The notes: generated from the sequence alone by a model not told the origin. 64,000 bases of DNA from Rhodoferax sp. OV413 (GCA_945861785.1 CAMAWD010000029.1:1-64000), one strand, 5' to 3'. Shown: positions 1 to 8,581, numbered from the stretch's first letter. A program made the numbers and translations.

Positions 1-23
1 TTCAACTAAAGCAACAGTATTGA

Positions 24-125
24 GACCTGACCCCGCGGACAATATCGCAATTCAAGACCTGACCCCCACCCCTGTGTGTGCCTGCCTCAAGACCTGACCC
101 CCACCCCTGCTGACCCCCACCCCTG
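24..125. repeat. CAAGACCTGACCCC-type repeat cluster
   Basis: The core GACCTGACCCC occurs at 24-34 and 56-66, and again within 88-109. The copies at 53-74 and 88-109 are identical over 22 bases, and a shorter version (TGACCCCCACCCCTG) follows at 111-125. Sequences of the form GGGGTCAGGTCTTG (the reverse complement) are, from memory, often seen next to REP-associated tyrosine transposases in proteobacteria, so this may be the edge or relic of such an element. No transposase is visible in the window. Confidence 0.55.
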
Positions 126-154
126 CCTGCTCCCCGCACTCCGACCAAGGCGCA

Positions 155-250
155 GGATCAGGTCGGCGGTGCGTTCGGCGCAGCGGCATAAAGGGGGAGC
201 CCGCAGGGCGGAGGACAGCCGCGGAGCCGAATGCGCCGTCGGCCTGATCC
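155..250. repeat. 96-bp structured inverted repeat
   Basis: Arms 155-179 and 226-250 pair over 25 positions: 21 are Watson-Crick and the other four (163, 166, 170, 173) are all G-U or U-G when the plus strand is read as RNA. Inside, GCGGC (183-187) pairs with GCCGC (218-222) across a symmetric 3x3 internal loop, and a small hairpin GCCC-GCA-GGGC sits at 199-209. No reading frame fits it. It could be a REP/MITE-like element or a structured RNA. Confidence 0.6.
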
Positions 251-307
251 CTCCACACCACTCCACCGGTATCCGGGCGGTCACGATTTTGGGAATAAAC
301 AACGAAC

Positions 308-331
308 GACCGCGATGGGCCGAAAGCGGTC
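308..331 (-). terminator. hairpin downstream of acyl-CoA operon
   Basis: GACCGC (331-326) and GCGGTC (313-308) form a 6-bp stem with a 12-nt loop when the minus strand is read, followed by GTTCGTTGTTTATT. It lies about 50 bases past the stop codon of the last gene of the operon. The T stretch is interrupted, so it is only a candidate terminator. Confidence 0.35.
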
Positions 332-379
332 ATCGGCAAGCCCGGCACACCACCCGGCGCCAGCCACACTCCACAGGCC

Positions 380-976
380 TCACGCCAGCAAGGATTCGCG
401 CACAAAGTCGAGCCGGTCCTGGCCCCAGAACATCTCGTCGCCGACGAAGAAAGTCGGAGCTCCGAAGATACCGCGGTCCACCGCGGCCTGCGTCAAGGCT
501 TTCAGCGCATCCTTGACCGCCGGGTCAGAGGCGATGGCCAGCATCCCGGCAGGATCGAAACCAGCGCGCGCCAGCACGGCGCCCACGGTGGCCGGGTCGT
601 TCATGTTCTGCTGATCGACCCATATCGCGCGAAACATCGCGTCGCGGTAGGTTGGCAGGCGCGGGTCCGACCGCATGGCAAGGCCGGCATCGATGCGCAT
701 CAGTGTGATGGTGTTGATCGGAAAATGCGGATTCATCACCAGCGGCACGCCGTAACGGCGCGCGAAACGCGCAAAGTCGCGGAACAGGTAGCTGCCCTTG
801 AGCGGCACGGTGATCGGCGCGCGGTTGCCGGTGCTCTGGAACACGCCGCCCAGCAGGATCGGCTTCAGCACAACGGTTGCGCCAGTGTCCGCAGCCAGTT
901 TGGGTAGCTGGGTGTAGGCCAGCCAGGCAGCGGGGCTGCCGTAGTCGAAATAGAAATCCACGCTCTTGGTGTCCAT
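380..976 (-). CDS. 2-hydroxychromene-2-carboxylate isomerase family protein
   Basis: This 198-residue protein has the DsbA/kappa-GST fold typical of 2-hydroxychromene-2-carboxylate isomerases. The N-terminal FYFDYGSPAAW carries the conserved serine region that replaces the thioredoxin CXXC, and the C-terminal GIFGAPTFFVGDEMFWGQDR is the family signature. Such enzymes use glutathione in aromatic-ring catabolism (naphthalene-type pathways), but no ring-cleavage genes lie nearby. The ATG at 976 is chosen because AAGAGGAG lies just upstream; an in-frame extension to 1009 would run into the preceding gene. It is the last gene of the acyl-CoA operon, 14 bases after the SDR gene. The true substrate is unknown. 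Confidence 0.85.
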   Translation of the reverse strand: MDTKSVDFYFDYGSPAAWLAYTQLPKLAADTGATVVLKPILLGGVFQSTGNRAPITVPLKGSYLFRDFARFARRYGVPLVMNPHFPINTITLMRIDAGLAMRSDPRLPTYRDAMFRAIWVDQQNMNDPATVGAVLARAGFDPAGMLAIASDPAVKDALKALTQAAVDRGIFGAPTFFVGDEMFWGQDRLDFVRESLLA

Positions 977-990
977 GCAGTCTCCTCTTG

Positions 991-1824
991 TCAGAATTTT
1001 TCGATCCACGGCCGCAGATCCAGCTCGTGGGTCCAGGCGTCCCGCGGCTGGCGGTGCAGCATACAGTACTGGTCGGCGATGTGGTCCGGGTTCAACACAC
1101 CGTCCCGTTCCTTCAGCGCATAACGCTGCGGGAAATTGTCGCGGATAAAGGCGGTGTCGATCGCACCGTCGATCACCACATGGGCCACATGGATGCCGCG
1201 CGGGCCGAGTTCACGCGCCATGCTTTGGGCGAGCGCCCGCAAGGCATGTTTGGCGCCCGCGAACGCAGCGAAATTGGCCGAACCTCGCAGCGATGCGGTG
1301 GCACCAGTGAAAATAATCGTGCCGCAGTGGCCGTCGTGTTCCCGGCCCACCATGCGCTTGGCAACCTCCCTGCCGTTCAGGAAACCCGCCAGGCAAGCCA
1401 TCTCCCAGATCTTGAAATAACGCCGCGCCGTCTCGTCCAGGATGCTGCTCGGTGCGTTGGCGCCGATGTTGAACACCAGCACTGCGATGTCGCCTATATC
1501 AGCCTCGATCCGTTCGACCAGCGCCACCACCTCATCTTCCTTGCGTGCGTCACTGGCGAAACCGTGTGCCTGGCCACCGTCGGCACGAATTTGCGCCACC
1601 AGCGGCTCCAGCTTGTCGGCGCTGCGGCGCGTGACACACACCACCAGGCCCTCGCGTGCAAAGCGCCGTGCGATGGCGCCGCCAGTGGCGTCGCCCGCAC
1701 CCACGACGAGCGCGACCTGGGGACGCAAGGATGCTGCGGCTGGCGAGCCCATCGGCGTTGTTTCGCTCTGCCGACTGGTGTCCAGCGTGCCTTCGTTCGG
1801 TCTTGCAGGGCTCATGGGTGTCAC
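991..1824 (-). CDS. SDR-family oxidoreductase with Phe in place of catalytic Tyr
   Basis: This is a short-chain dehydrogenase/reductase of 277 residues. The nucleotide loop reads VVGAGDATGGAIA (about residues 40-52) and the segment after strand 5 is FTGATASLRG. The usual YxxxK active site reads F188-A-G-A-K192, so the catalytic tyrosine is replaced by phenylalanine. I recall this variant in a recognisable proteobacterial subfamily, so it may not be a local mutation, but a classical SDR reaction is doubtful. The start is uncertain: GTG at 1824 follows the upstream stop directly with AAGGA nearby, and an ATG lies at 1815. Operon position suggests a role beside acyl-CoA oxidation. Confidence 0.8.
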   Translation of the reverse strand: MTPMSPARPNEGTLDTSRQSETTPMGSPAAASLRPQVALVVGAGDATGGAIARRFAREGLVVCVTRRSADKLEPLVAQIRADGGQAHGFASDARKEDEVVALVERIEADIGDIAVLVFNIGANAPSSILDETARRYFKIWEMACLAGFLNGREVAKRMVGREHDGHCGTIIFTGATASLRGSANFAAFAGAKHALRALAQSMARELGPRGIHVAHVVIDGAIDTAFIRDNFPQRYALKERDGVLNPDHIADQYCMLHRQPRDAWTHELDLRPWIEKF

Positions 1825-2670
1825 CTATTCCTTGTAATAGACCACCTGGGTGCTGGTGGCCAGCGGCTCTCCGGCCGCACTCCACAGCTGCGCGGTCTGG
1901 TCGAAAAAACCATTGCGATAGACCTGGCCACGTGCCTGCCCCAGGACAAAACCAGAACCGCACTGGCGCAGCAGTTCACCCCCGGCATGGAAATACACCG
2001 TCATCGACACGGTTCCAGAAGGCACACGCGTGGCGCGGCGCAGGAACACGCGGGGAAAGAACACATCGGCCAGGGCGGTCAGGCTGCAGAAGTCGAGCAC
2101 ACGCAAGGGCATGTCGCGCATCCAGACACGGGTCAGGCTGGCCGTGTCCGGACCAGCGCCGTTTTCGGTGCCATCCCACGCATCCGGAATACCGCCGCAC
2201 ACAGACGCCAGTTGGTATCGGTGAAACCACTCCAGCGGAAAGACGTGCCGCACAGTCTCCAGGCTGTCGGACGCTGGCACCCCGGGAAAGGGCACGTCGC
2301 TCGCACCCCAGGTCGGGCGGCGCCGCGCAGTCAAGGCGGTGGCCGACAGGTTGGTTTCGAGCGCACCGCCAGCGCCCTGCTGCTGCAGTTCGAGCATCCA
2401 GTGCTGGGTCGAACGGTTGGTGCGTACCGGGCGTGCAATGATGGTGAACGGCCCCTCCACCAGCGCACTGGCGTAGTTGACGGTCAAAGACACCGGTTCG
2501 CCGAGCAGTGCGGGGTGTTGCAGCACGGCCTGCAGTGCGGTGGCAGCCGATATGCCCCCAAAAGGGCCCAGCATGTTCCAGTAGCTGCGTCCGCAATGGC
2601 CGCTGAAACGGTCCGGCCCATCGGCCTGCAGCGCGATTGCCTGGTCGAACGGGTGCAGTTCCATTGGCAT
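1825..2670 (-). CDS. acyl-CoA thioesterase-like (TesB/double hotdog) protein
   Basis: This 281-residue protein resembles TesB-type tandem hotdog thioesterases, which hydrolyse acyl-CoA to free acid and CoA. Visible hallmarks are GPFGGISAATALQA early on, SLTVNYASALVEGPF, RSTQHWMLELQQ in the first hotdog half and MTVYFHAG plus GQVYRNGFFDQTAQLWS in the second. The start is ATG 2670, whose A overlaps the TGA of the thiolase gene (TGATG); a longer frame to 2718 would lie inside that gene. Translational coupling to the thiolase supports a role in releasing or editing beta-oxidation intermediates. The chain-length preference is not readable. Confidence 0.75.
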   Translation of the reverse strand: MPMELHPFDQAIALQADGPDRFSGHCGRSYWNMLGPFGGISAATALQAVLQHPALLGEPVSLTVNYASALVEGPFTIIARPVRTNRSTQHWMLELQQQGAGGALETNLSATALTARRRPTWGASDVPFPGVPASDSLETVRHVFPLEWFHRYQLASVCGGIPDAWDGTENGAGPDTASLTRVWMRDMPLRVLDFCSLTALADVFFPRVFLRRATRVPSGTVSMTVYFHAGGELLRQCGSGFVLGQARGQVYRNGFFDQTAQLWSAAGEPLATSTQVVYYKE

Positions 2671-3866
2671 CAGACCCGCTCGAAAATTCCGGCGGCGCCC
2701 TGCCCCATGCCCACACACATGGTCACCATCCCGTAACGCAGTTGCTTGCGGTGCAGTGCATGCACCACCGTGGCGGCGCGGATTGCACCGGTTGCGCCCA
2801 GCGGATGGCCGAGCGCAATTGCGCCGCCCATCGGGTTGACCTTGGCCGGGTCGAGCCCCAGCGTGTTGATGACCGCCAGCGACTGCGCGGCAAAAGCCTC
2901 GTTGAGCTCGAACCAGTCGATGTCGTCCTGCCTGAGGCCGGCAAACCGCAACGCCGCAGGAATCGCCTCGATCGGGCCGATGCCCATGATGTGTGGCGGC
3001 ACACCCTTGCTGGCAAAACTCACGAAACGCGCCAGCGGTGCCAGGCCGAATTGCTTGACCGCCTTCTCGCTGGCCAGGATCAGCGCACCGGCGCCGTCGG
3101 ATGTCTGCGAGCTATTGCCAGCCGTCACCGAACCGCGCGCCGCGAACACCGCCTTCAAGCGCGCCAGTCCTTCGAGCGAGGTGTCGCTGCGCGCTCCTTC
3201 GTCCAGGCTGACCATGCGGCTCGTCACCTGGACATCGCCGGTCTCGAGGTTCGGGCTGCGTTCGCTCACCTGCACTGGCGTCATCTCGGCGCTGAAGTCG
3301 CCCGCCTTCATGGCAGCAATTGCCTTGGCGTGGGACAGAACCGCGAATTCGTCCTGCGCGGCGCGCGACACCTTCCACTGCTTGGCGACCTTCTCGGCGG
3401 TCAGACCCATGCCGTAGGCGATGCCGACGTTCTCGTCGTGGTTGAACATCGCCGGCGACAACGAGGGCGAATTGCCCATCATCGGCACCATGCTCATGCT
3501 TTCGGTGCCGGCGGCCAGCATCACGTCGGCCTCACCCACGCGGATGCGGTCGGCTGCCATCTGGATCGCGCTCAGGCCCGAGGCGCAAAAACGGTTCACC
3601 GTGATGCCACCCACGCTGTGCGGCAGGCCAGCGAGTACCGCGCCGATACGCGCCACGTTGAGGCCCTGCGGCCCTTCGGGGATGGCGCAACCGCAGATCA
3701 GGTCTTCGATGGCCTGCGGGTCAAGTGTCGGCACCTGCGCCAAAACGCCCTGGATCGCGTGCACCAGCAGGTCGTCGGGGCGCAGGTTCCTGAAAAAGCC
3801 GCGGTGCGAACGCCCGATGGGCGTGCGCGTGGCGGCGACGATATAGGCTTCCTGAACTTGTTTCAT
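2670..3866 (-). CDS. acetyl-CoA C-acyltransferase (thiolase)
   Basis: This 398-residue thiolase catalyses thiolytic cleavage of 3-ketoacyl-CoA, the last beta-oxidation step (reversible to condensation). The acylated cysteine is in NRFCASGLSA (C94), the catalytic histidine in GGAIALGHPLGATGA (H354) and the second cysteine in CVGMGQG (C384). Length and motifs are complete. It lies 19 bases after the FadN-type gene and overlaps the thioesterase start. Together with the multifunctional enzyme upstream and the acyl-CoA dehydrogenase it completes a beta-oxidation set, equivalent to fadA/fadI in role; the exact orthologue is not assigned. Confidence 0.93.
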   Translation of the reverse strand: MKQVQEAYIVAATRTPIGRSHRGFFRNLRPDDLLVHAIQGVLAQVPTLDPQAIEDLICGCAIPEGPQGLNVARIGAVLAGLPHSVGGITVNRFCASGLSAIQMAADRIRVGEADVMLAAGTESMSMVPMMGNSPSLSPAMFNHDENVGIAYGMGLTAEKVAKQWKVSRAAQDEFAVLSHAKAIAAMKAGDFSAEMTPVQVSERSPNLETGDVQVTSRMVSLDEGARSDTSLEGLARLKAVFAARGSVTAGNSSQTSDGAGALILASEKAVKQFGLAPLARFVSFASKGVPPHIMGIGPIEAIPAALRFAGLRQDDIDWFELNEAFAAQSLAVINTLGLDPAKVNPMGGAIALGHPLGATGAIRAATVVHALHRKQLRYGMVTMCVGMGQGAAGIFERV

Positions 3867-3885
3867 GTGTGTGCCTTGGGTGGGG

Positions 3886-6285
3886 TCAGTTGCGCACCGG
3901 TTTGCCGGTGGCCATCATGCCCATGATGCGTTCCTGGGTCTTGGTGTTGGTGACGAGTTCGCAGAAAGCCTTGCGCTCCAGCGCCATCAGGTACTCCTCG
4001 CTCACCAAGGTGCCTGCGTCGACATCGCCACCACACACCACGTTGGCGATCAGGCTGCCGATGTGGAAGTCGTGCGCGCTGATGAAACCACCGTCGCGCA
4101 TGTTGACCAGCGAGCCCTTGATGGTGGCCAGGCCATTGCGCCCTGCCACGGCAAACGGCCGGCGCGCCGGTGGGCGGTAACCCGATGCCGCCATCGCCCG
4201 CACCTGCGCGCTCGCCACGAACAGCAGTTCGTCCTTGTGCGGCACGATGACATCACTTTCCAGCAGGTAACCCAATTGGCGCGACTCGATGGCGCTGGTG
4301 CCCACCTTGGCCATCGCGGCGGCGGTGAAACCTTCGGTCAGAAAGGGCAGCAGGTCCTTGTTGGTCGACGAGGCCGCGTTCTCTGCGGCACGCCGCGCAA
4401 TGTAGGTCAGGCCACCGGCGCCGGGCACCAGCCCCACGCCGACCTCGACCAAGCCGATGTAACTTTCCATCGCCGCCACGCGCCGGGCGCTGTAGACCGC
4501 GATCTCGCAGCCGCCACCCAAGGCAAGACCGCGGATGGCCGAGACCACCGGCACGTTGGCATACCGAAGACGCAACATGGTGGCCTGCAACTCGGCTTCG
4601 GCGCCATCGATGGCCGAGATTCCCGCCACCATGAAGGCTGGCAGCATGACCTGCAGGTCGGCCCCGACCGAGAACATCTCGTCGTTGGACCAGATCACCA
4701 GGCCCTCGTAGTCCTGCTCGGCGATGTCGACAGCACGCGACAGGCCCTCGGCCACATCGGGGCTGATGGCATGCATCTTGGTCTTGATGCTGGCGATCAG
4801 CACCGCATCGTCAAGCGTCCACAGGCGGATCGCGTCGTCTTCGAACACGGTCTTGCCGGCGCTGGCTGCCGACGGGGCCGCGCTGCCCGACACGTCCTCG
4901 CGGAAATGCTGGCGCGCGTACACGGGCAAGGTGCGCCGTGCGATGAATGCGCCAGCCGACGCGCTCCAGGAACCCTGCGGCGTATGCACACCGCCGGCAT
5001 CGGCGACCGGCCCCTTGAACACCCACTCGGGCAGCGCTGTGTTGCACAAGGCACGTCCGGCCGAAATGTCGTCCTGCACCATGGCGGCCACCTCCAGCCA
5101 GCCAGCCTCCTGCCACAACTCGAACGGGCCCTGCTTGACGCCAAAACCCCAACGCATCGCCAGGTCGACATCGCGCGCCGTCTCGGCCACGGTGTGCAGG
5201 TGCACGGCTGCGTAGTGGAACTGGTCGCGCATCAGGGCCCACAGGAAACGCGGCTCCGCGCCTTCGGCATTGCGCAGCAGGCGCAGCCGCTCGAGCGCGG
5301 GCTTCTTGAGCATGCGGCCGACAACTTCGTTGGCCTTGGCGCCACTGGGCACATACTCGCCCGCTGTGGGGTCGAATCGCAGAATATCGCGCCCGACCTT
5401 CTTGTAGAAACCCGCGCCGGTCTTCTGGCCGAGATTACCCAAGCCGATCAGTTTGGCCAACACCTCCGGCGTGGCGAAGTTGCCGTAGAAAGGGTCGGTC
5501 TCCAGGCTCAGGTTGTCCTGCAGGGTCTTGACGACGTGGGACATGGTGTCGAGGCCCACCACATCCGCCGTGCGGAAGGTGCCCGAACTGGCGCGCCCAA
5601 ACTTCTTGCCGGTCAGGTCGTCGACCACGTCGTAGGTCAGGCCGAAATTCTCGACCTGCTTCATCGTGGCGAGCATGCCGGCGATGCCGATGCGGTTGGC
5701 GATGAAGTTCGGCGTGTCGTTTGCACGCACCACGCCCTTGCCCAGGGCGCTCGTGACAAAAGCCTCGAGGTCGTCAAGCACCGCCGGTTCGGTGGTCGGG
5801 GTGTTGATCAACTCGACCAGCGCCATGTAGCGCGGTGGATTGAAGAAATGGATGCCACAAAAACGCGGCTTGATGGCGTCGGGCAGGGCCGCACTCAGCT
5901 TGGTGATCGACAGGCCCGAGGTGTTGGAGGCCACGATCGCATGCGGCGCCAGGAACGGCGCGATCTTTGTGTACAGGGCCAGCTTCCAGTCCATGCGTTC
6001 GGCGATCGCCTCGATCACCAGGTCGCAACCGCGCAACTGCTCCATGTGCTCCTCGTAGTTCGCCTGGCGGATCAGGGCCGCGTCCTGCGGCACACCCAGC
6101 GGTGCGGGCTTGTGCTTCTTGAGGCCCTCGACCGCCCGGCTGACGATGCCGTTTTTCGGCCCGTCTTTGGCCGGCAGGTCGAACAGCAGCACCGGCACCC
6201 CGACGTTGACCAGATGGGCCGCAATCTGCGCGCCCATCACACCTGCGCCCAGGATGGCGACTTGCTTGACTTGGAACTTGGACAT
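3886..6285 (-). CDS. 3-hydroxyacyl-CoA dehydrogenase / enoyl-CoA hydratase (FadN-type)
   Basis: This 799-residue bifunctional beta-oxidation enzyme has the domain order of FadN: dehydrogenase first, hydratase last (the reverse of E. coli FadB). The NAD-binding loop is AILGAGVMGAQIA (residues 10-22). SNTSGLSI (120-127) and GIHFFNPPRYMALVELI (144-160), with the catalytic H146 and E158, mark the dehydrogenase. A second helical dehydrogenase domain follows, then a crotonase-like domain in the C-terminal third with GADLQVMLP and LALGGGCEIAVYSAR as the oxyanion and CoA region. It lies between the DUF2147 gene and the thiolase with short gaps (24 and 19 bases), consistent with one operon. It should interconvert enoyl-, hydroxyacyl- and ketoacyl-CoA. 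Confidence 0.92.
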   Translation of the reverse strand: MSKFQVKQVAILGAGVMGAQIAAHLVNVGVPVLLFDLPAKDGPKNGIVSRAVEGLKKHKPAPLGVPQDAALIRQANYEEHMEQLRGCDLVIEAIAERMDWKLALYTKIAPFLAPHAIVASNTSGLSITKLSAALPDAIKPRFCGIHFFNPPRYMALVELINTPTTEPAVLDDLEAFVTSALGKGVVRANDTPNFIANRIGIAGMLATMKQVENFGLTYDVVDDLTGKKFGRASSGTFRTADVVGLDTMSHVVKTLQDNLSLETDPFYGNFATPEVLAKLIGLGNLGQKTGAGFYKKVGRDILRFDPTAGEYVPSGAKANEVVGRMLKKPALERLRLLRNAEGAEPRFLWALMRDQFHYAAVHLHTVAETARDVDLAMRWGFGVKQGPFELWQEAGWLEVAAMVQDDISAGRALCNTALPEWVFKGPVADAGGVHTPQGSWSASAGAFIARRTLPVYARQHFREDVSGSAAPSAASAGKTVFEDDAIRLWTLDDAVLIASIKTKMHAISPDVAEGLSRAVDIAEQDYEGLVIWSNDEMFSVGADLQVMLPAFMVAGISAIDGAEAELQATMLRLRYANVPVVSAIRGLALGGGCEIAVYSARRVAAMESYIGLVEVGVGLVPGAGGLTYIARRAAENAASSTNKDLLPFLTEGFTAAAMAKVGTSAIESRQLGYLLESDVIVPHKDELLFVASAQVRAMAASGYRPPARRPFAVAGRNGLATIKGSLVNMRDGGFISAHDFHIGSLIANVVCGGDVDAGTLVSEEYLMALERKAFCELVTNTKTQERIMGMMATGKPVRN

Positions 6286-6309
6286 GGATTTCCCTGTTGG
6301 AGAGGCGTG

Positions 6310-6747
6310 TTACGGTGTGCGCACCCAGGTCTGGGTGCGGCCGAACGGACCGATCGACCCGCGCACCTCGAGCTTCTTGCCACCTTCTATCGGCGTCATC
6401 TTCAGGCCGTAGGTCTTGCCGTTCTCGGGGTCCAGGATCTTTCCGTCTTCCCAGACGTCCTTGCCGTCGGCCTTCTTGGCACCGCGCACGATCTCCAGGC
6501 CGAGCATCGGTTTGCCCTTGCGGTCGTCGGTGCATTCGTCACACACTGCGTCCTGCTTGACGTCCTTGCGCAGCAGCTTGGTGACCTTGGCGCTGAGCAC
6601 ACCGCCGGTGTCCGTGATCTGGATCTCGGACTTGGGCTCTTTGGTCTTGTCGTCGACGGTGTTCCAGGTGCCCACCGGGGTCATCTGGGCCAGCGCGGCA
6701 CCGGACAGTGCCGACAAGAAAATGACCGTTGCGAAATTCTTGAACAT
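6310..6747 (-). CDS. DUF2147 family exported protein
   Basis: This 145-residue protein has a clear signal peptide (hydrophobic FATVIFLSALSGAALAQ, cleavage after ALA) followed by TPVGTWNTVDDKTKEPKSEI, the start of the DUF2147 domain. CDECTDDRKGKPMLGLEIV and WEDGKILDPENGKTYG are typical of the family, as is the single compact beta-rich domain. It is predicted periplasmic; DUF2147 has no established biochemical function. The ATG at 6747 is chosen over 6792 because it begins the signal peptide and has GGAGAT upstream. Its position inside a beta-oxidation operon is common in Comamonadaceae as far as I recall, but the link is unexplained. Confidence 0.85.
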   Translation of the reverse strand: MFKNFATVIFLSALSGAALAQMTPVGTWNTVDDKTKEPKSEIQITDTGGVLSAKVTKLLRKDVKQDAVCDECTDDRKGKPMLGLEIVRGAKKADGKDVWEDGKILDPENGKTYGLKMTPIEGGKKLEVRGSIGPFGRTQTWVRTP

Positions 6748-6784
6748 GCGGATCTCCTCGAAAAAAAGGGGAAGAAAAACTGGA

Positions 6785-8581
6785 TTACGCAAGCGCGGCC
6801 TCGGTGTCCATCAGCACACGGGAACCAGCCCGCGCCGTCATCATCAACGAAGCCGTCTCCGGAAACAACTTGGCGAAGTAGAAACGTGCCGTCTGCAGCT
6901 TGGCCAGGTAGAACGGGTCGGTGTTGCCGGCGGCGATCTCGCGCAGCGCGACCTGCGCCATGCGGGCCCAGAAGTAACCAAAAACCAGGTGGCCGGCCAC
7001 CCGCAGGTAGTCGACGGCGGCGGCCCCCACTTCGTCTGCGTTCTGGAAACCCTTGAAACCGATCTCGGTGGTGAGTTTGGTCATCTTGTCGCCCAGGTAG
7101 GCGATGGGGTTGATGAACTCGGCCATCTTCTCGTTGACGCCCTCCTCCTCCACCAGCGCGCCGATCAGCCGGCCGAATTTCTTCAGGGTGGCGCCGTTGT
7201 TGCCAAGGATCTTGCGGCCCAGCAAGTCCAGGCTCTGGACGGTGTTGGTGCCTTCGTAGATCATGTTGATGCGGGCGTCGCGCACGTACTGCTCGATGCC
7301 CGTCTCCTTGATGTAGCCGTGACCGCCGAACACCTGCATGCAGCCGGAGGCCGCGATCCAGCCGTTGTCGGTGAGGAAAGCCTTCATCACGGGGGTAAGC
7401 AGCGACAACATCTCGCCGCTGTCCTTGCGCACTTTTTCATCTGGGTGGAAATGCTCTTTTTCCAGCAAAACGGAGCAGAAGATCGCCAGCGCGCGGCCGC
7501 CTTCGGCGTAGGCGCGCGCGGTCAGCAGCATCTTGCGCACGTCCGGGTGCACGATGATCGGATCAGCCGGTTTGTCCTTGGCCTTGGTGCCAGACAACGA
7601 GCGCATCTGGATGCGGTCCTTGGCGTAGGCCAGGGCATTCTGGTAGGCGATCTCGGTCAGGCCCAGCGACTGGTTGCCCACGCCCAGGCGGGCGCCGTTC
7701 ATCATCACGAACATCGCGTTCATGCCCTTGTTGGGCTGCCCGACCAAGGTGCCGACCGCGCCTTCCAGCTCGATCTGGCAGGTGGCATTGGCGTGGATGC
7801 CCATCTTGTTTTCGAGCCGGCTGCAGTGAATGCCGTTGCGGCTGCCCAGGCTGCCATCCGCATTGACGTTGTACTTGGGAACGATGAACAGGCTGACGCC
7901 CTTGATGCCTGGCGGGGAGTCGGTCAAACGCGCAAGCACCAGGTGGATGATGTTGCCCGCCATGTCGTGTTCGCCGGCGCTGATGAATATCTTGGTGCCG
8001 GTGATGCGGTAGGTGCCGTCGGCCTGTGCCTCGGCCTTGCTGCGCATCAGCCCCAGATCCGTCCCGCAATGGGGCTCGGTCAGGCACATGGTGCCGGTCC
8101 ACTCGCCGCTGGTCATCTTGCGCAGGTAGGCTTCTTTCTGCGCGTCGGTGCCGTAGGCATGCAGGGCCGCGTAGGCGCCGTGTGTGAGCCCCGGGTACAT
8201 GGTCCAGGCCTGGTTGGTGGCGGTCAGCATCTCGTTGAGGCACTGGTTGACCACCAGCGGCAGGCCCTGGCCGCCATAGGCCGGGTCGGCACTCAGTGCC
8301 GGCCAGCCGCCCGCCACGAACTTGGCGTAGGCCTCCTTGAAACCCTTGGGCGTGGTCACCACGTGGGTGGCCGGATCGAGGTGGCAGCCCTCGGCGTCGC
8401 CTGACACGTTGAGCGGCAGAACCACCTCGGTGGCGAACTTGCCGGCTTCTTCCAGCACTGCGTCGATGGTTTCCCGGTCGATGTCGGCATGCCGCGGCAT
8501 GGCCTTGAAGTCGTCGGTGACCTTGAACAGTTCGTGCATCACGAACTGCATGTCGCGCAGGGGCGGGGTGTAGCTGGGCAT
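6785..8581 (-). CDS. acyl-CoA dehydrogenase, DmdC/long type (598 aa)
   Basis: This FAD-dependent acyl-CoA dehydrogenase introduces the 2,3 double bond in acyl-CoA. It has the N-terminal extension (PLRDMQFVMHELF) and the C-terminal extra helical domain of the roughly 600-residue DmdC-like class. FAD/substrate motifs MCLTEPHCGTDLGLMRS and FGGHGYIKE are present, and the catalytic glutamate is expected in MIYEGTNTVQSLDLLGRK. The class includes methylmercaptopropionyl-CoA dehydrogenases as well as ordinary fatty acyl-CoA enzymes, so the substrate cannot be set. It is the first enzyme of the operon, 27 bases after the TetR gene. Confidence 0.92.
   Translation of the reverse strand: MPSYTPPLRDMQFVMHELFKVTDDFKAMPRHADIDRETIDAVLEEAGKFATEVVLPLNVSGDAEGCHLDPATHVVTTPKGFKEAYAKFVAGGWPALSADPAYGGQGLPLVVNQCLNEMLTATNQAWTMYPGLTHGAYAALHAYGTDAQKEAYLRKMTSGEWTGTMCLTEPHCGTDLGLMRSKAEAQADGTYRITGTKIFISAGEHDMAGNIIHLVLARLTDSPPGIKGVSLFIVPKYNVNADGSLGSRNGIHCSRLENKMGIHANATCQIELEGAVGTLVGQPNKGMNAMFVMMNGARLGVGNQSLGLTEIAYQNALAYAKDRIQMRSLSGTKAKDKPADPIIVHPDVRKMLLTARAYAEGGRALAIFCSVLLEKEHFHPDEKVRKDSGEMLSLLTPVMKAFLTDNGWIAASGCMQVFGGHGYIKETGIEQYVRDARINMIYEGTNTVQSLDLLGRKILGNNGATLKKFGRLIGALVEEEGVNEKMAEFINPIAYLGDKMTKLTTEIGFKGFQNADEVGAAAVDYLRVAGHLVFGYFWARMAQVALREIAAGNTDPFYLAKLQTARFYFAKLFPETASLMMTARAGSRVLMDTEAALA

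Noticed and set aside
24-125. Intact insertion sequence at the left edge
   Set aside because: No transposase frame or paired terminal inverted repeats are visible within the window.
52-405. 117-codon minus-strand ORF and overlapping plus-strand ORFs at the left edge
   Set aside because: They run across the repeats and the structured inverted repeat, have no domain or RBS, and overlap the isomerase gene end.
877-2736. 619-codon open frame on the plus strand opposite the SDR and thioesterase genes
   Set aside because: It is a mirror frame of the minus-strand genes: its protein has no family motifs and is full of Arg, Gln and His. The minus-strand frames show clear domains and coupled starts.
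3865-7056. 1063-codon open frame on the plus strand opposite the FadN-type and DUF2147 genes
   Set aside because: It is a mirror frame caused by high GC in the third codon position. There is no recognisable domain, and it crosses several real genes.
6416-8404. 662-codon plus-strand frame opposite the acyl-CoA dehydrogenase
   Set aside because: It is the complement of a strong DmdC-type dehydrogenase gene and has low-complexity, His/Gln-rich content.
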